The notes below the pieces were generated by a model. The model saw nothing but the letters and a program-made list of their open reading frames with translations, made no database searches and had not been told where the DNA came from. The position numbers were made by a program, and so were the translations under genes. A stretch of 64,000 nucleotides of DNA from Heterohyrax brucei (taxonomy: Eukaryota > Chordata > Mammalia > Hyracoidea > Procaviidae), in assembly GCA_028571685.1 (NCBI GenBank), contig CM053143.1, positions 55,855,208 to 55,919,207 on the forward strand, in the 5' to 3' direction. Below are positions 23,747 through 34,772 of this stretch, one piece after another. The number at the start of each line of letters is the position of its first letter. Position 1 is the first letter of the stretch.

Positions 23747-23813
23747 AAGCAAACCAGTTGCCGTCTAGTCAGATCTAACTCATGGTGGCCCCATGTGTGG
23801 TACCTCACTGGAG
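23747..23813 (-). repeat. AfroSINE tail fragment, antisense
   Basis: AACCAGTTGCCGTCTAGTCA to GGTGGCCCCATGTGTGG; the body is absent. Confidence 0.6.
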
Positions 23814-24430
23814 TTTTGTATTGCATTTGTCTGTTGACTAATGATGTGGAACATATTATCATCATCTTAGTTTCCAACCCTGTCTCTTCTAAAGTGTTTA
23901 TTCAGGTCTACTGTCTTCCCTCTTTATTGTATTTGTTTTTTCATTCTTATTTGTGTTCTCATTGTTGAGTTTTGAAGAGTTCTTTATGTATTCTGGATAC
24001 AAACGCTTTGTCAGAAATTTGCACTGTAATGACAAAGACAAATCTACAGCTGTCTTTTCAATTTTCTAGCAATGTCTTTGGCACACACTATAAAAATCAA
24101 CTTTGATAAAATCTAATTTACCATTCTTTTTTTCTTTTATGGATTCTGCTGTGGTGTAGTATGTAAAAACTTATTATTTAATTCAGAATCAAAGATTTTC
24201 TTCTACAGGTTTTATAATTTTATATTTAGGTCTAGGATCCCTTTTAAGTAGATTTTTATATAAGTGATGAAATATATATTGAGGTTCATCATTTTGCATA
24301 TAGATACCCAGTTCTCTGTTACACTATTGGGCAACATTTGGTGGGGAGGAAAAAAAAAAGCAACTTTTCTTTGTAAGGTGATTTTACTTCTGTAACTAAC
24401 TTTGGCAAAACTCAGCTTCCTATATCTATA

Positions 24431-24590
24431 GGCAAGTGTTGGTGGTACAGTGGTTAAGAGCTCTTACAGTTGGCAGTTTGAATCCACCAGCCATTCTTGG
24501 ACTCTGTATGGGAGAATTCTTCTCTGTCCTGTAGGGTTACTCTGAGTTGGAAGTGATTTGATGGCCTTGAATTTCTTGTTGGTGGTGATT
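24431..24590 (+). repeat. AfroSINE, sense, internally shortened
   Basis: TGTTGGTGGTACAGTGGTTA, then TTGAATCCACCAGCCATTC and GTTGGAAGTGATTTGATGGC. The GCTGCTAACC segment is reduced. Confidence 0.85.
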
Positions 24591-24663
24591 TTCTCAATTC
24601 TTTGTGTCTGTCCTTTTTATAAATACCATGCTCTGATGGTTACTACAGCTTTATTAGGAATAA

Positions 24664-24770
24664 AAAGTAGTTGCCATCAAGCTGACTCTGACTTATGGTG
24701 TAGTATGTGTCAGGGTAGGACTGTGCTCTATATCATTTTCAGTGGTTGGTTCTTTGAAAGTAAGATTATT
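24664..24770 (-). repeat. AfroSINE fragment, antisense
   Basis: AGTAGTTGCCATCAAGCTGA to GTTCTTTGAAAGTAAG: tail plus extra segment of the long subtype, in a remnant of L1. Confidence 0.65.
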
Positions 24771-24796
24771 AGGGCTTTTGGGTTCCAGTTTATCTA

Positions 24797-24947
24797 GAGT
24801 CCAACCAGAGCGGCTTGGAAGAAGGACTTGGTCATCTACCTGTGCAAAAAATCAACCATTGAAAACTCTGTAAAGCAGGTTCTGCTGTGACCCTCACTGG
24901 GTTGACTTGAGTCAGGTTCTAGTCAGTGGCAAGTAGTAGGCTTTATA
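24797..24947 (+). repeat. AfroSINE, sense, 3' half of the long subtype
   Basis: GAAGAAGGACTTGGTCATCT, CAACCATTGAAAACTCTG and GAGTCAGGTTCTAGTCAGTG. Confidence 0.7.
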
Positions 24948-24954
24948 ACCCGTA

Positions 24955-25110
24955 AGCTGTTGTAGATGAGTCAGTTTCAACTGATAGCAACTCTGAAGGG
25001 CAGAGTACAAGTGCCCCACAAGGTTTTCAAAGAGCACCTTGTGGATTCAAACTGCCAACCATGGTTAGCAGCCAAATTCTTGACTAGTTAGTATACCACT
25101 AGTGTTTTCT
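24955..25110 (-). repeat. AfroSINE, antisense, diverged
   Basis: GCTGTTGTAGATGAGTCAGT, CCCCACAAGGTTTTCAAAGA, GATTCAAACTGCCAACC and ATACCACTAGTGTTTTC. Confidence 0.85.
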
Positions 25111-25114
25111 AATT

Positions 25115-25800
25115 AAGCTTAGGTCTTAAATATACACAGCTATCTCCCTGGATTAGGGTGAGACCTCAGTGATCTTGTCCATCGATGCTCTTGCGGTAAT
25201 TCTGGACCCAACGCTATTATCATTCCTTCTCCAGAAATCAAAGAAAAAAGTGGCCTTCGAGTCTGTTCCAAGTCTTGGGCCCCTGCAGAAAGAGGGTTTT
25301 TTCCTGTTCTCTTCCCCCAGCTGCAATGGGTTTTTACTAGCTTCCTAAGGGGGATAGTGTTTATTGTTCCTTCCCCTGATTAAAGCTTTTATTCTGTAGG
25401 GGATATGTGGAAGAAGAAAGGGGAGGAGTTCAAGGCATGCCTCTCTTTGCAGGCAGTATGGTCCTAAAGTACCCTTTGGGATCGGTGGAGAAGTGTCTGT
25501 AATGAGTGTGTGAGCTCTTCTCCGGGGCCTCCACACTGTCTTTGCCATTTATCCTGTCCCTTCACTTAACTCCTAGCTGACTTTTCTTTTAGTTGTCCAG
25601 CTGCATCTCTGCTTTCTATAAGGAATGCTTGCATTCTGGGTCTCCCTGCAGACATCCTTCTCTCCTTAGATTTTGGGCTAGTTGGTGGCCCTGTGACCTC
25701 AGCTATCTGGTAGGTTCAAGAAGAGTCTTGAATTTGCAGTTTGTGTGACTTTTTGTTGCTGTAAATCAGAGAGAAATATTCCTTTCAGTTCTCTACTTAG
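25115..25800 (-). repeat. Probable old L1-related fragment, antisense
   Basis: AGTTGGTGGCCCTGTGACCT, AGGTTCAAGAAGAGTCTTGA and TTTGCAGTTTGTGTGAC recall the terminal part of ancient L1 in antisense. It is more GC-rich than its surroundings. Family not certain. Confidence 0.4.
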
Positions 25801-26386
25801 CACCCAAGTGAGCAAATGACCTGAAACTTGATGTTCAGCAGTAACAATTTAAACTCCAAAGAAAGTATTGTACCTGTAGTGTGTATGTATGTATCTAGCC
25901 TTCGTTAGTATATTCCTTGTACTGTGTAGAAGCTAACTAGCTAAAATATGGCATTAGGTAAACTTACTGTATGAAAGAAAATGAACAGCAGTGGATGTCT
26001 TTCATTTCAGAATTGCCCTAATGATGTTTCAGCTGCCTTTCTGACAGGAAATCAAAAGGCCAACTACAGAATGATCCTGCCAGTACTCATATTCAAGACA
26101 CTGAGAATAGAGGAAATTCTAGCTAATGAATTTAAAATTGAGTTAATAAGATATATTAATAATATAATATATATTCACTGAATTTGTATTAATAAAGCTA
26201 AGATAAATGTTTTTAAAGTTTTGTATGCAAAAGTGAAGCCTGTAAAATGCTACTGTCCTTAAAGCTACTGGTTATCTTTGTATGATTTTGATAACTAAAC
26301 TATTACATTGCTTATTTGGAATAATAATAAAAATTACATATATAGATAGTCACAAGCACAGGAAAATGTGTTTTGGAGGATCTGCA
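25801..26386. other. Intron, no feature recognised
   Basis: AT-rich; includes ATATATTAATAATATAATAT near 26,150. No assignment. Confidence 0.3.
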
Positions 26387-26590
26387 GGAGCCCTTGGTGG
26401 CACAAATTGTCGAGTGCTCAACGACCAGCACAGAGGCTGTCAGTTTGAATCCATGTAGAGGTGCCTCAGAAAAAAGGCCTGGCTGTCTCCTTCCGAAAGG
26501 TCATAGCCTTGAAAATTCCCTGGAGCAGTTTGTTCCTGTAGACCTGGAGTTTCCATAAGTTAGGATCAATGACAGCTAATAAAAGCAGCA
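26387..26590 (+). repeat. AfroSINE, sense, long subtype
   Basis: GGAGCCCTTGGTGGCACAAA, AAAAAGGCCTGGCTGTCTCC, AAGGTCATAGCCTTGAAAA, ending GATCAATGACAGCTAATAAA. Confidence 0.88.
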
Positions 26591-26799
26591 AAGTACCTGT
26601 GTTTTCTGGGTGTACTTCAGGGGAGCTTTCATTTTATAAAATTATAAAAGATAACCTGATGCCAGGAGAATGTGGAGCTGTGTGCTGGTATAGCTATCTC
26701 CCTAAAGAAATAGATGTTTTTAAAAAATAAGAGCGAGCAAATAATGTGAGTATTCTGGGTCTAGAATTTTTTTTTTTTTTTTTTAGTGTTTCAAAGTAG

Positions 26800-27420
26800 C
26801 AGCCTTTCCATTAAGAACCATTGATTCATGAACCAAATTTACCGAGTGTCTGTAATGTGCTAATAACGGTTTTGAGTGCTGGGAGCTGCCTCCCTGTTGT
26901 TGGTAGCCTCTGTTATGGCGATGTTCATTGGTGGGAGCACTTCACTACCAGCCTCGTAACAAAAACAGAAAATGAATAAACAGCAGGAAGTTGATTCAAG
27001 GATGTGATAAACACACACACATACATGCAAAGCTGGGATGGAGAACATCAATAGTGATGACGAGAGATGTTTTAGATGTGGGCTGTTGGTCAGAGAAGGC
27101 CTCGTGCAGGAGTAAAGCTGTGTTCAAACCCAGATGAGGACGGGAGGTTCTACCTGAAGGGGCTTTCTGAGCAGAGGGAGTAACACAGGCGTAGAACCTC
27201 GGTGCAGAGACCCTGTTAGAACTGAAAGGGGATCAGTGTAGTGGAACAAAGTGGAGAACGCCCGGATGCACCTCATGGTCTCTGCTGAAGACACTGAGCA
27301 GTGGTGGGGTACCGTTTACTGAGATGGGAAAAACAGGGACAAAATTGTTTGGGGGATATACTGACAGTGCTGCTTTAAACATTTAATTTGAGATGCCTGT
27401 AACATCCTTCCATAAGGAAA
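26800..27420 (+). repeat. Old interspersed repeat, same type as 12,981-14,300
   Basis: TACCGAGTGTCTGTAATGTG, then GAGAAGGCCTCGTGCAGGAG, CCGTTTACTGAGATGGGAAA and TTGAGATGCCTGTAACATCC. The family is unnamed here. Confidence 0.4.
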
Positions 27421-27596
27421 TAGTAAATGAACAGTTTTGAAGATTTTCAGTTTTAAGTTTTTGTGTGAGGTTATGACTCAAAAAATAGCTCAGAAAATTG
27501 GAAACCATGATGTAGTCTTAAAATGACTGGGACTATCATTGATTTATATTTGAAAATGCAGGTTATCTGGGGTTTTTATTTTACCCACATATAATT

Positions 27597-28232
27597 TTTT
27601 TTAATTGTACTTTAGATGAAGGGTTATAGAACCAGCCAGTCTCTTATGAAACAATTAGGACACGTATTTTTTTTATGACATTGGTTAACAATCCCACAAC
27701 AGGTCACTACTCTGCCTTCTCAATCTTGGGTATCCTATTACCAGCTTTCCTGTCCCCACCTGCCTTCTGGCTCCTTCCCCTGGGCTGATGTGCCCCTTAA
27801 GGCTCATTTTGTTTTATGGGAAGGTTGAATCCTTGGCTGAAGGATGAACCTCAGGAGTGACTCGGTTATAGAGCTGGAATGGTATCTGGGACCATGCTTT
27901 CGGATTTTCTCTAGTTTCTGTAAGGCTAGCAAGTCTGCTCTTTCTTTTTGAGTTAGAATTTTCTTGTACACGTTCCTGGTCTCTGCCTGGCACCTTCTGC
28001 TGTGATCCCTGTCAGAACAGTTGCTGGTATCCAGGCACCAGCCAGCTGTGCTGGACTCCGTCTGTTGGAGGCCGTTGTAGATACGATTCATTAGTCCATC
28101 AGACTAATCCTTCCCTTGTATCTTTAGTTTTCCTCATTCTTCCATGCCCTCGAAGGGTGAGACTAGTGGGGTATCCTAGATGTCTACTCACAGGCTTTTA
28201 AGACCCTAGATGCTATTCACCAAAGTGAAAGG
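27597..28232 (-). mobile_element. Afrotherian-type L1 3' end, antisense
   Basis: On the minus strand it ends CATCTAAAGTACAATT plus an A-run, which is the 3' terminus of an afrotherian L1 as I remember it. Inside are TGCTTTCGGATTTTCTCTAG and TTTTAAGACCCTAGATGC in antisense. A 95-codon open frame on the minus strand is a by-product. Confidence 0.55.
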
Positions 28233-30390
28233 TGGTGTCTTTTAATTTTTTAAAGAAAATTTATTTTATTGTGGTAAAATATATATGACATAAAATTTTC
28301 AATTTTAACCATTTTTAAGCATACAGTTCAGTGGCATCAATTATATTTACAATAGTATGCAAACCATCACCATTGTCTATTTCCAAAACAATTTTATCAC
28401 TCCAGACTAGTAACTCCCATTTTAGTGATGCAGCACTTCTCCCTTCCTGCCCTCTTAGCCACTGGTAACCTTTGCTTTCTGTCTCTATGAATTTGTAAAT
28501 TCTAGATATTGCATATAACTGAAATCTTTAATATTTTCTCTTTTTTGACTGGCTTCACTTAAAGTTTTCAAGATTCATCCATGTTTTAGCATATATTAAA
28601 ATGTCATTTTTTTTTTTTTATAACTGAGTAGTATGCTCTTGTATGTGTGTGCTGCATTGTGTTTGTCCATTCATCTGTTCATGGACACTTGGGCTGTTTC
28701 TCCTTTGGGCTGTTGTGAATAATGCTGCCGTGAACACTGGTGTACACAACCGTGCTGTTAAGTCTCTTCAGGAGGAGTGGAGTTGCTGGGTTCTGTGGTA
28801 GTTCTATATTTAACTTTTAGAGGAAGTGTCAGACTGCTTTCCATTGGTACCTACACCATTTTTTTTTCCCACCAGCAGTGAAGGAGGTTTGCAGTTTGTA
28901 CACATCCTCACCAACTTACTATTTTCCTTTTTTCTGATAATACCTAACTTAGTAGGTTTTGAAGAAACCTTGGTGGTGTAATGGTTAAGTGCTACAAGCT
29001 GCTAACCAAAATGTCAGCAGTTTGAATCCACCGGGTGCTCCTTGGAAACCCTGTATGACCTCTAGGGTCTTTATGAATTGGAATCAACTTTATGGCAGTG
29101 AGTTTGTTTTCTTTTTTCTGAGTTAGTTTTGAAGTGGTATCATAATTGTAGTTTGAGTTGCATTTCTCTAATGTCAGATGATGTTAACCATCTTTTCATA
29201 TGCACATTGACCATTTCTATATATTTTTTTTGGTGTTCACATCCTTTGTCATTTTTAATTGGGATATGTGGCTTATCGTTGCATTGTAAGTAAGTTGTAT
29301 ATTCTGGATACTAGTTTCTCCTTAAGATACATGATTTTCAGGTTTTTTTTTTTCCTCATTCTGTGAATTGTCTTCATTTTTTTTATAGGGCCGTTTGACA
29401 CACAGATTTTTAAATTTTGATGAAATCTAATTTATCTCTTTTTTATTTGTTATGGTGTCATCTAAGAAACATTTGTGTACTCCAAAGATCATGATGATTT
29501 ACCCCTAAGTTTTCTGAGAATTACATAGTTTTAGCTCATATTTAGCTTGTTGGTCCATTTTGAGTTAATTTTTGTATATAATAAAGAGGTTGGGTTCCAA
29601 CTTCATTCTTCTGCATGTGGAAGTCCAGTTGTCTCAGTTCCAGTTGTTGAGAACTCTTTTCTTTCTCCGTGGAATGGACATGGCCCCTGCTGAAAAATCA
29701 GTCGGCATAAAGACATGAGTTTATTTCTACAGTCTGAATTTTATCCCATAGTTCTGTATGTCTATCATTATGCTAATATCACACCTTCGATTACTGTATC
29801 TCTTGAGTAGTAAGTTTTGAAATTGGGAAATGTGAGTCCTCCAACTTTAGTCTTTTTAAAGATTGTTTTAACTATTTGGGCCTTGTCGGTTCCATGTAAA
29901 TGTGAAGATAGACTTCTCCATATCTGCAGAAAAAGCTGCTGGAATTTTGATAAGGTTTGTGTTGACTCTTTACATCACTTTGCATAATCCTGACATCTTC
30001 CAATTACTGAACATGAAATGTCTTTCCATTTATGTATGTCCTTATAAATTTCTTTCAGTAATGTTTTATAGTTTTCAATATATTGCTCTTTCACTTCCCC
30101 AGTTAAATTTATTCCTGTGTATTTTATTATTTTGGGTGCTATTGTAAATGAAATTTTTTTTTTAATTTCCTTTCAGGATTTTTCATTACTGGTATAGAGA
30201 ACCCAACTGATTTTGGTGTGTTGCTGTTGTGTTCAGCAGTTTTGTCAAATCCATGTATTAGCTCTAGTACCTTTCTTGTGAAGTCTTTGGAATTTTCGAT
30301 GTATGAGGTCATATCATTTCCGAATCGCATGTTTCCAAAGTGTAGGTTTTGTTGTTGTTCTTTTTCTGTATTCCTGTGAGCCTGCAATCA
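28233..30390 (-). mobile_element. Old L1 LINE, 3'UTR into ORF2, antisense
   Basis: TTTATTGTGGTAAAATATAT and ACAGTTCAGTGGCATCAATT are the L1M 3'UTR. GGGCTGTTGTGAATAATGCT and TTGGTCCATTTTGAGTTAAT continue towards ORF2, ending in CCTGTGTATTTTATTATTTT-type ORF2 sequence. It is interrupted by an AfroSINE at 28,965. Confidence 0.8.
28965..29120 (+). repeat. AfroSINE, sense, inserted in L1 with target duplication
   Basis: Flanked by AGTAGGTTTTGAAG (28,951-28,964) and AGTTAGTTTTGAAG (29,121-29,134), 13 of 14 identical. The body runs AAACCTTGGTGGTGTAATGG to GAATCAACTTTATGGCAGTG. Confidence 0.95.
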
Positions 30391-31089
30391 TTATTTCTAA
30401 CGTTTTTGTTTGTTTGTTTGTGTTTTGGAGGGGTGTGTCTCTGATCCAGAACAGAGCTAAACTGAAAAATTGTTTAAAAATAGTTAAAATTCACTAAGTA
30501 AAACCTTTCATTCTCTCCCTGTGCTGAAACATTAGTGACTTTTGTCTATGTATTTTAGCATGCTTCTCATATTCCCAAACATTTTCTGAATGCATCATCT
30601 GTCTATTGCTTTTTAGCTTTTAGTCTGCTTTGACAGTATGTCTAATGACATTCTATATTCTGTAATATTCTATCATTACCAACTCTAGTTCTATTCTATA
30701 GAATATTCTATAATATTCTATCATTACCAAATCCAGTTTGTTTCCTTTATCTTAGTGGCTCTAAAAAATTGAATATCCAGACAAGTAGAACTATATTAAA
30801 ATTTTTCAAAAGCACTATTTGAAAAAAATAGCAATGACTTATAAGTAATAATGAATTTTCTAGCTGTTTCTTTTCCATGTTGATATTTAATAGAGTGCAT
30901 TAAGGTGATGAATTAATTAGTCACCAAACCATTCACTTATACCTACCAAATTTCTCTGAAATCTGTTTATGTCATCCTTACTGCCACCACTTTATACATT
31001 TATATTGATTATGGATAAGAAGTGGACCATAGTGGGTGAGAATGGACTAGTGTAACTAACCACCCTAGTTTTCCCAGTGCTGGGGAGTT
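30391..31089. other. Intron, no feature recognised
   Basis: AT-rich; holds a short 48-bp-period duplication at 30,663-30,730 (see separate entry). Confidence 0.4.
30663..30730 (+). repeat. Local 48-bp direct duplication
   Basis: TAATATTCTATCATTACCAA occurs at 30,663 and again at 30,711. The spacer contains the palindrome TTCTATAGAA. Confidence 0.8.
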
Positions 31090-31290
31090 AGAGCCTGTAG
31101 GTGATACAACTTGTTTATCACTTGACTGCTAAACAAAAGGTTGATGATTCAAACCCACACCCATGGGCACCTTAGAAGAATGGGCTGGCAACCTGCTTCT
31201 AAAAGATCACAGACTTAAAAACCCTGTGGAGTGCATTCTCCTCTGCAATATATGGGGAGAGTTAGACTAGAGCCGAGGCAACTGATTTAC
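31089..31290 (+). repeat. AfroSINE, sense, long subtype
   Basis: GAGCCTGTAGGTGATACAAC, GAATGGGCTGGCAACCTGCT, TCACAGACTTAAAAACCC and TTAGACTAGAGCCGAGGCAA. Confidence 0.85.
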
Positions 31291-31384
31291 TTCTGATTTG
31301 GGGGTTGGATTTCCTAGGATTCAGATTTTCGGTGTTTTAACTGGAACAATCCCAGGCAACCCAGGATGAGTGGTCACCCTAATA

Positions 31385-31615
31385 TAGGTTCTAAAGCCAG
31401 ACCTTGTGCTTGACTCCCTTACTTAACCACTTATTGGTAACTTTGGACAAATTACGTACTCTTTTAGAATCACTCTGAGTAGAATCAACTAGGTGGCAGT
31501 GAATTTGTTTTTTTTTTTAAGTTTTTGTGCCTTGATTTCCCCATCTGGAAATGGATGTTATAATAGTACACATCTTAAAGAGTTAATGTGACAACTGAAT
31601 GGTTTATGGACGTGT
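31385..31615 (+). repeat. MIR SINE, sense, interrupted
   Basis: TAACCACTTATTGGTAACTT, TGGACAAATTACGTACTCT, then after an insertion TTGTGCCTTGATTTCCCCAT and CTGGAAATGGATGTTATAAT. Confidence 0.7.
31466..31520 (+). repeat. AfroSINE 3' tail only, inside MIR
   Basis: About 55 bp: GAATCACTCTGAGTAGAATC, AACTAGGTGGCAGTGAATTT, then a T-run. No SINE body precedes it; MIR sequence directly adjoins on both sides. Confidence 0.7.
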
Positions 31616-31693
31616 AAAACTGAATGAAAATCGCCAGTGGCATCAGTGATAGAATACAAGATTGGAATATATGCATACATTTAAAAAAAGAAA

Positions 31694-32045
31694 AAGTTGC
31701 CATTGAATTAATTGCAATACATAATGACCCCATGTGTGTTAAAATAGAACTGCGCTCCATAAGGTTTTCTCTTAATTGTAAAAATACATGTGGCACAGCA
31801 TTTGACATTCAGTATGTTTCAGGTGTACAGTTTAGTGATACTAATCACATGAATCATGATGGGCAACCAGCAGACCTAATTGCTTTCAAATTTCCCATCA
31901 TTATAAACACTCAGCTGCTTCCCCAGTAGCTGATTTTTTGAATGGATTGACAGATTGTTCTTCCATTGTGTCTCTGGGTGAACTCAAACTCTAACCTTTC
32001 AGTTAGCAGCTGAGCACATAAACTGCTTGCCCCACTAACGGACTC
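31694..32045 (-). repeat. AfroSINE, antisense, long subtype, with a ~150-bp interior insert
   Basis: The tail (CCATTGAATTAATTGCAATA, GACCCCATGTGTG) and the head (CTCTAACCTTTCAGTTAGC, CACTAACGGACTCC) are separated by 31,781-31,930. The insert includes AGGTGTACAGTTTAGTGATA and looks like L1 3'UTR. Confidence 0.7.
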
Positions 32046-32065
32046 CTTATGTGTACCTATATATA

Positions 32066-32210
32066 ATGTAAGGAGATTTTTGACTCATAGCGACCTATAG
32101 GACAGAGTAGAACTGTCCCATAAGGTTTCCAAGGAGTGGCTAGTGGATTCAGACTTGCAAACTACTAGTCTCTTGGTCAGCAGCCAAATACTTCACTACT
32201 GTGCCACTTA
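32066..32210 (-). repeat. AfroSINE, antisense
   Basis: GACTCATAGCGACCTATAGG, then CATAAGGTTTCCAAGGAGTG and TTGGTCAGCAGCCAAATACT. Confidence 0.9.
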
Positions 32211-32402
32211 TAAGTAATAGTAAACCAGAACCAATTTTTGACCTCAGTTGGGAATGTTTTATTGCTCTGTGTGTGTGTCTGTCTACAAATGACCGCAAAA
32301 GCACTGTATTTTTAATGAATATGTGATTTTGCAAGTGTAGAATCCATGAATAATGAGGATCAGCTGTGTAAGTATATGCATATATGTGTATGTGTATTAT
32401 TT

Positions 32403-32569
32403 ACCACCTACTAGTTACCGTCATGGTAACCCTCATGCATCAGAGTAGAACAATGCTTTGTAGAGTTTATAATGGCTGATTTTTCAGTAGATAACCAGGT
32501 CTTCAAGGTGCCTCTGGATAGACTTGAACTGTCACTTGTTTGGTGTATTTGTTCTACCTAGGGACTTCT
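32403..32569 (-). repeat. AfroSINE, antisense, long subtype
   Basis: AGTTACCGTCATGGTAACCC, AGATAACCAGGTCTTCAAGG, GTGCCTCTGGATAGACTTGA and CCTAGGGACTTCT. Confidence 0.85.
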
Positions 32570-32572
32570 GTG

Positions 32573-32577
<5 letters not shown>

Positions 32578-32608
<31 letters not shown>
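32578..32608 (+). repeat. (TG)n microsatellite
   Basis: About 15 GT units between two SINEs. Confidence 0.95.
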
Positions 32609-32613
32609 CCCTG

Positions 32614-32700
32614 CTAAAGCAATGGCTAAGTACTGGCTGCTAGCTGAAAGGGTGGTGATTCTAGAGTTTTGTATGGTTCTCTGTGTCCTGTCCTATTGCT
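32614..32700 (+). repeat. AfroSINE, sense, 3'-truncated and shortened
   Basis: AAGCAATGGCTAAGTACTGG, CTGCTAGCTGAAAGGGTGG and TTCTCTGTGTCCTGTCC; the usual tail is missing. Confidence 0.65.
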
Positions 32701-32957
32701 CGCTCTTTTTCCTGATGTATTATCTTACAAAGTATTAGTTCCCTACTTCCCTAACTTCTCCCATCCTGTCAGTATCAAAAGTAAATAGGTTAGCTGCCTG
32801 TATATTCCCATAGCACTGCATGATCATCTCTGTATTGGTATTGATTGTACTGTAAAGCTATTACCTTTTTTTTTTTTTTTTTTTACCAACCTTCTTTGTA
32901 TTCATAGCAGAGAAAACATGCTTGTAATGCACAATAGAAGTAGATTTTTCCCAAACT

Positions 32958-33612
32958 TCTTGTTAAGTGCCATCAGGTCAGTTCCAACTGATAGCAGCCC
33001 TATGTCAAACAGAATAAAACACTCTTCTGTCAAACGCTGCCTGGAGCCATTCTGCAGTCTTGACTGTGTTTGAACCCAGTGTTGCAGTAACTGTGTCAGT
33101 CCTTCACACTGAGAGTCTCCCTCCGATTTTACCAAGTGTGATGTCCTTCTCTAGAAACTGGTCCCTCCTGATAAGATATCCAAAGTACAGGAGGCAAAGT
33201 TTCAACATCTTCACTTCTAAGAAGCATCCTGGCCATACTCGCTCCAAAACAGATTTGTTCATTCTTCTGGAAGTCCATGGTATATTCAGTATTCTTCACC
33301 AACACCATAATTGAAGTGCATCACTTCTTGTTATGTCTTTCTTATTCATTGTCCCGTTTTTGCATGTGTATAAAGTGTGAAAATACCATGGTTTAGGTCA
33401 GGTTCACCATAGACTTCCCAGTGACATCTTTGCTTTTTTAATCCATTAAAGAGGTCTTTTGCAGCAGATTTTGCCAGTGCAGTGTGTTGTCTTCACTGCT
33501 GCTTGTGTGAACATTGGTTGTAGAGTGAAGTAAAGTGAAATCCTTAACAGCGCCAGTGTTTTCTTCATTTAACATCATGTTGCTTATTGATTTAGTAGTG
33601 AAGATTTTTTTC
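32958..33612 (-). mobile_element. RTE (BovB-type) LINE 3' part, antisense
   Basis: TTGTTAAGTGCCATCAGGTC (terminal tail), GTGATGTCCTTCTCTAGAAA, GGAAGTCCATGGTATATTCA, TAAAGAGGTCTTTTGCAGCA and the ORF2 relic up to about 33,610. Confidence 0.88.
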
Positions 33613-34701
33613 CCCCACACTGAACATGTGCTTTCTGTAGAATTGCCCGGCTTTACTTTTATCTTACTGGAGAATTGTAATGGCTCTTCAAAACCTCGTT
33701 CTCCATGAGCATTTAATATTTCAATGTTTTTCTGACATCTTCTGCCTCCCGTACCCACTTCTCTTGATTAAGAACTATTCATCTGCCATGTTAATAACTT
33801 GACAACTTTTTATCATCTCACTGAAGACAGTGCATTTCGGTTGTTTTCCATTGTAGACCACGACCCTGACAAGTACTTATTTAGGATGTTCTGTGAGAAG
33901 CCACTCTGCTAGGTCCTGAGGGTACGCTGATGAGCATAGTCTGTAGTCTCTTGATGGTTACAGTCTAAAGAGAGAAACAGGTCTAAGAGTAAAGCTGCAA
34001 ATTTGATAATGCTGTGAAAGAGAGATGAGGTTCAACTCTAACACTGCAAATGAAAAGGCCCTCATACAATCATATCTAATAAAGTCACTGAAAGCTAGCT
34101 CGTGTGGCTGGAGTGACATTTTAAAGGACTTACTGTGGCTCCAGTAGGAACTCATTGGAAGGGAGCAGTTAAAGGCGTGCACATTTCTTATGATAGCCCA
34201 AGTGAAAGAAATGAAGTTAGTTTGAATTAAGGTGATGACGTTATAGACTGAGGTGGGTTTGAGACTATTTTAGAAAGAGATGGATAGGACATAATGATAA
34301 ATTGGATACTGGTGGCTATAAGAATTAAGTTCAGAAGACAGATACAGAAAAGATTGTAAATGGTTTTCATAACTGGATAGATATATTTTCCTCACTCTTT
34401 TTTATTCAGTGATTTATTCTGTATATGGTACACATCAGGTAAATATCTGTTGGGAATGAATGAGCACTGTTTGAATCTTGGGAAAGTTCAACTACAATAT
34501 AAATTACATATGCTGGAAATGCGTTATTCAGTGGAATAAGACCTAATTTATTCTTCTTTTGAAATTTGAAGATACATCAAATGTAAGCCGAGCTATAGTT
34601 TGTCTTTTCACAGTCTTGCAAAATTTGTGCGTGGTACTAGTATAATGTCTGATTATTCTGTAAGGGAAATGATAATAGAAACACTTTTGTAAATTCTGTG
34701 G
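33613..34701. other. Intron, no feature recognised
   Basis: Unassigned. GCTAGGTCCTGAGGGTACGC with the following purine-rich stretch (33,880-34,330) may be another piece of the old repeat seen at 13 kb. Confidence 0.3.
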
Positions 34702-34772
34702 TGTTGTTATTGTTGCTGAGTGCCATAGAGTGGATTCCAACTCATCGCAGAACAGAGCAGAACTGCCCTTCT
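34702..34772 (-). repeat. AfroSINE or RTE tail fragment, antisense
   Basis: TTGTTGCTGAGTGCCATAGA, GTGGATTCCAACTCATCG, CAGAGCAGAACTGCCC. Only the tail third is present. Confidence 0.65.

Larger units (their letters stand above)
22350..24430 (-). mobile_element. Old L1 LINE 3' region, antisense, with nested SINEs
   Basis: L1 3' sequence in antisense: AAAATATACTCTTTGTGGAG, GTTTATTTATCCATTCAG, GGGATTATGAATAATGCTGC, then TTCTGGATACAAACGCTTTG. Four AfroSINE pieces interrupt it between 22,856 and 23,813. Confidence 0.7.

Noticed and set aside
27804..28091. 95-codon minus-strand open frame
   Set aside because: It lies within the 3' end of an L1-like repeat and is on its transcribed but untranslated part.
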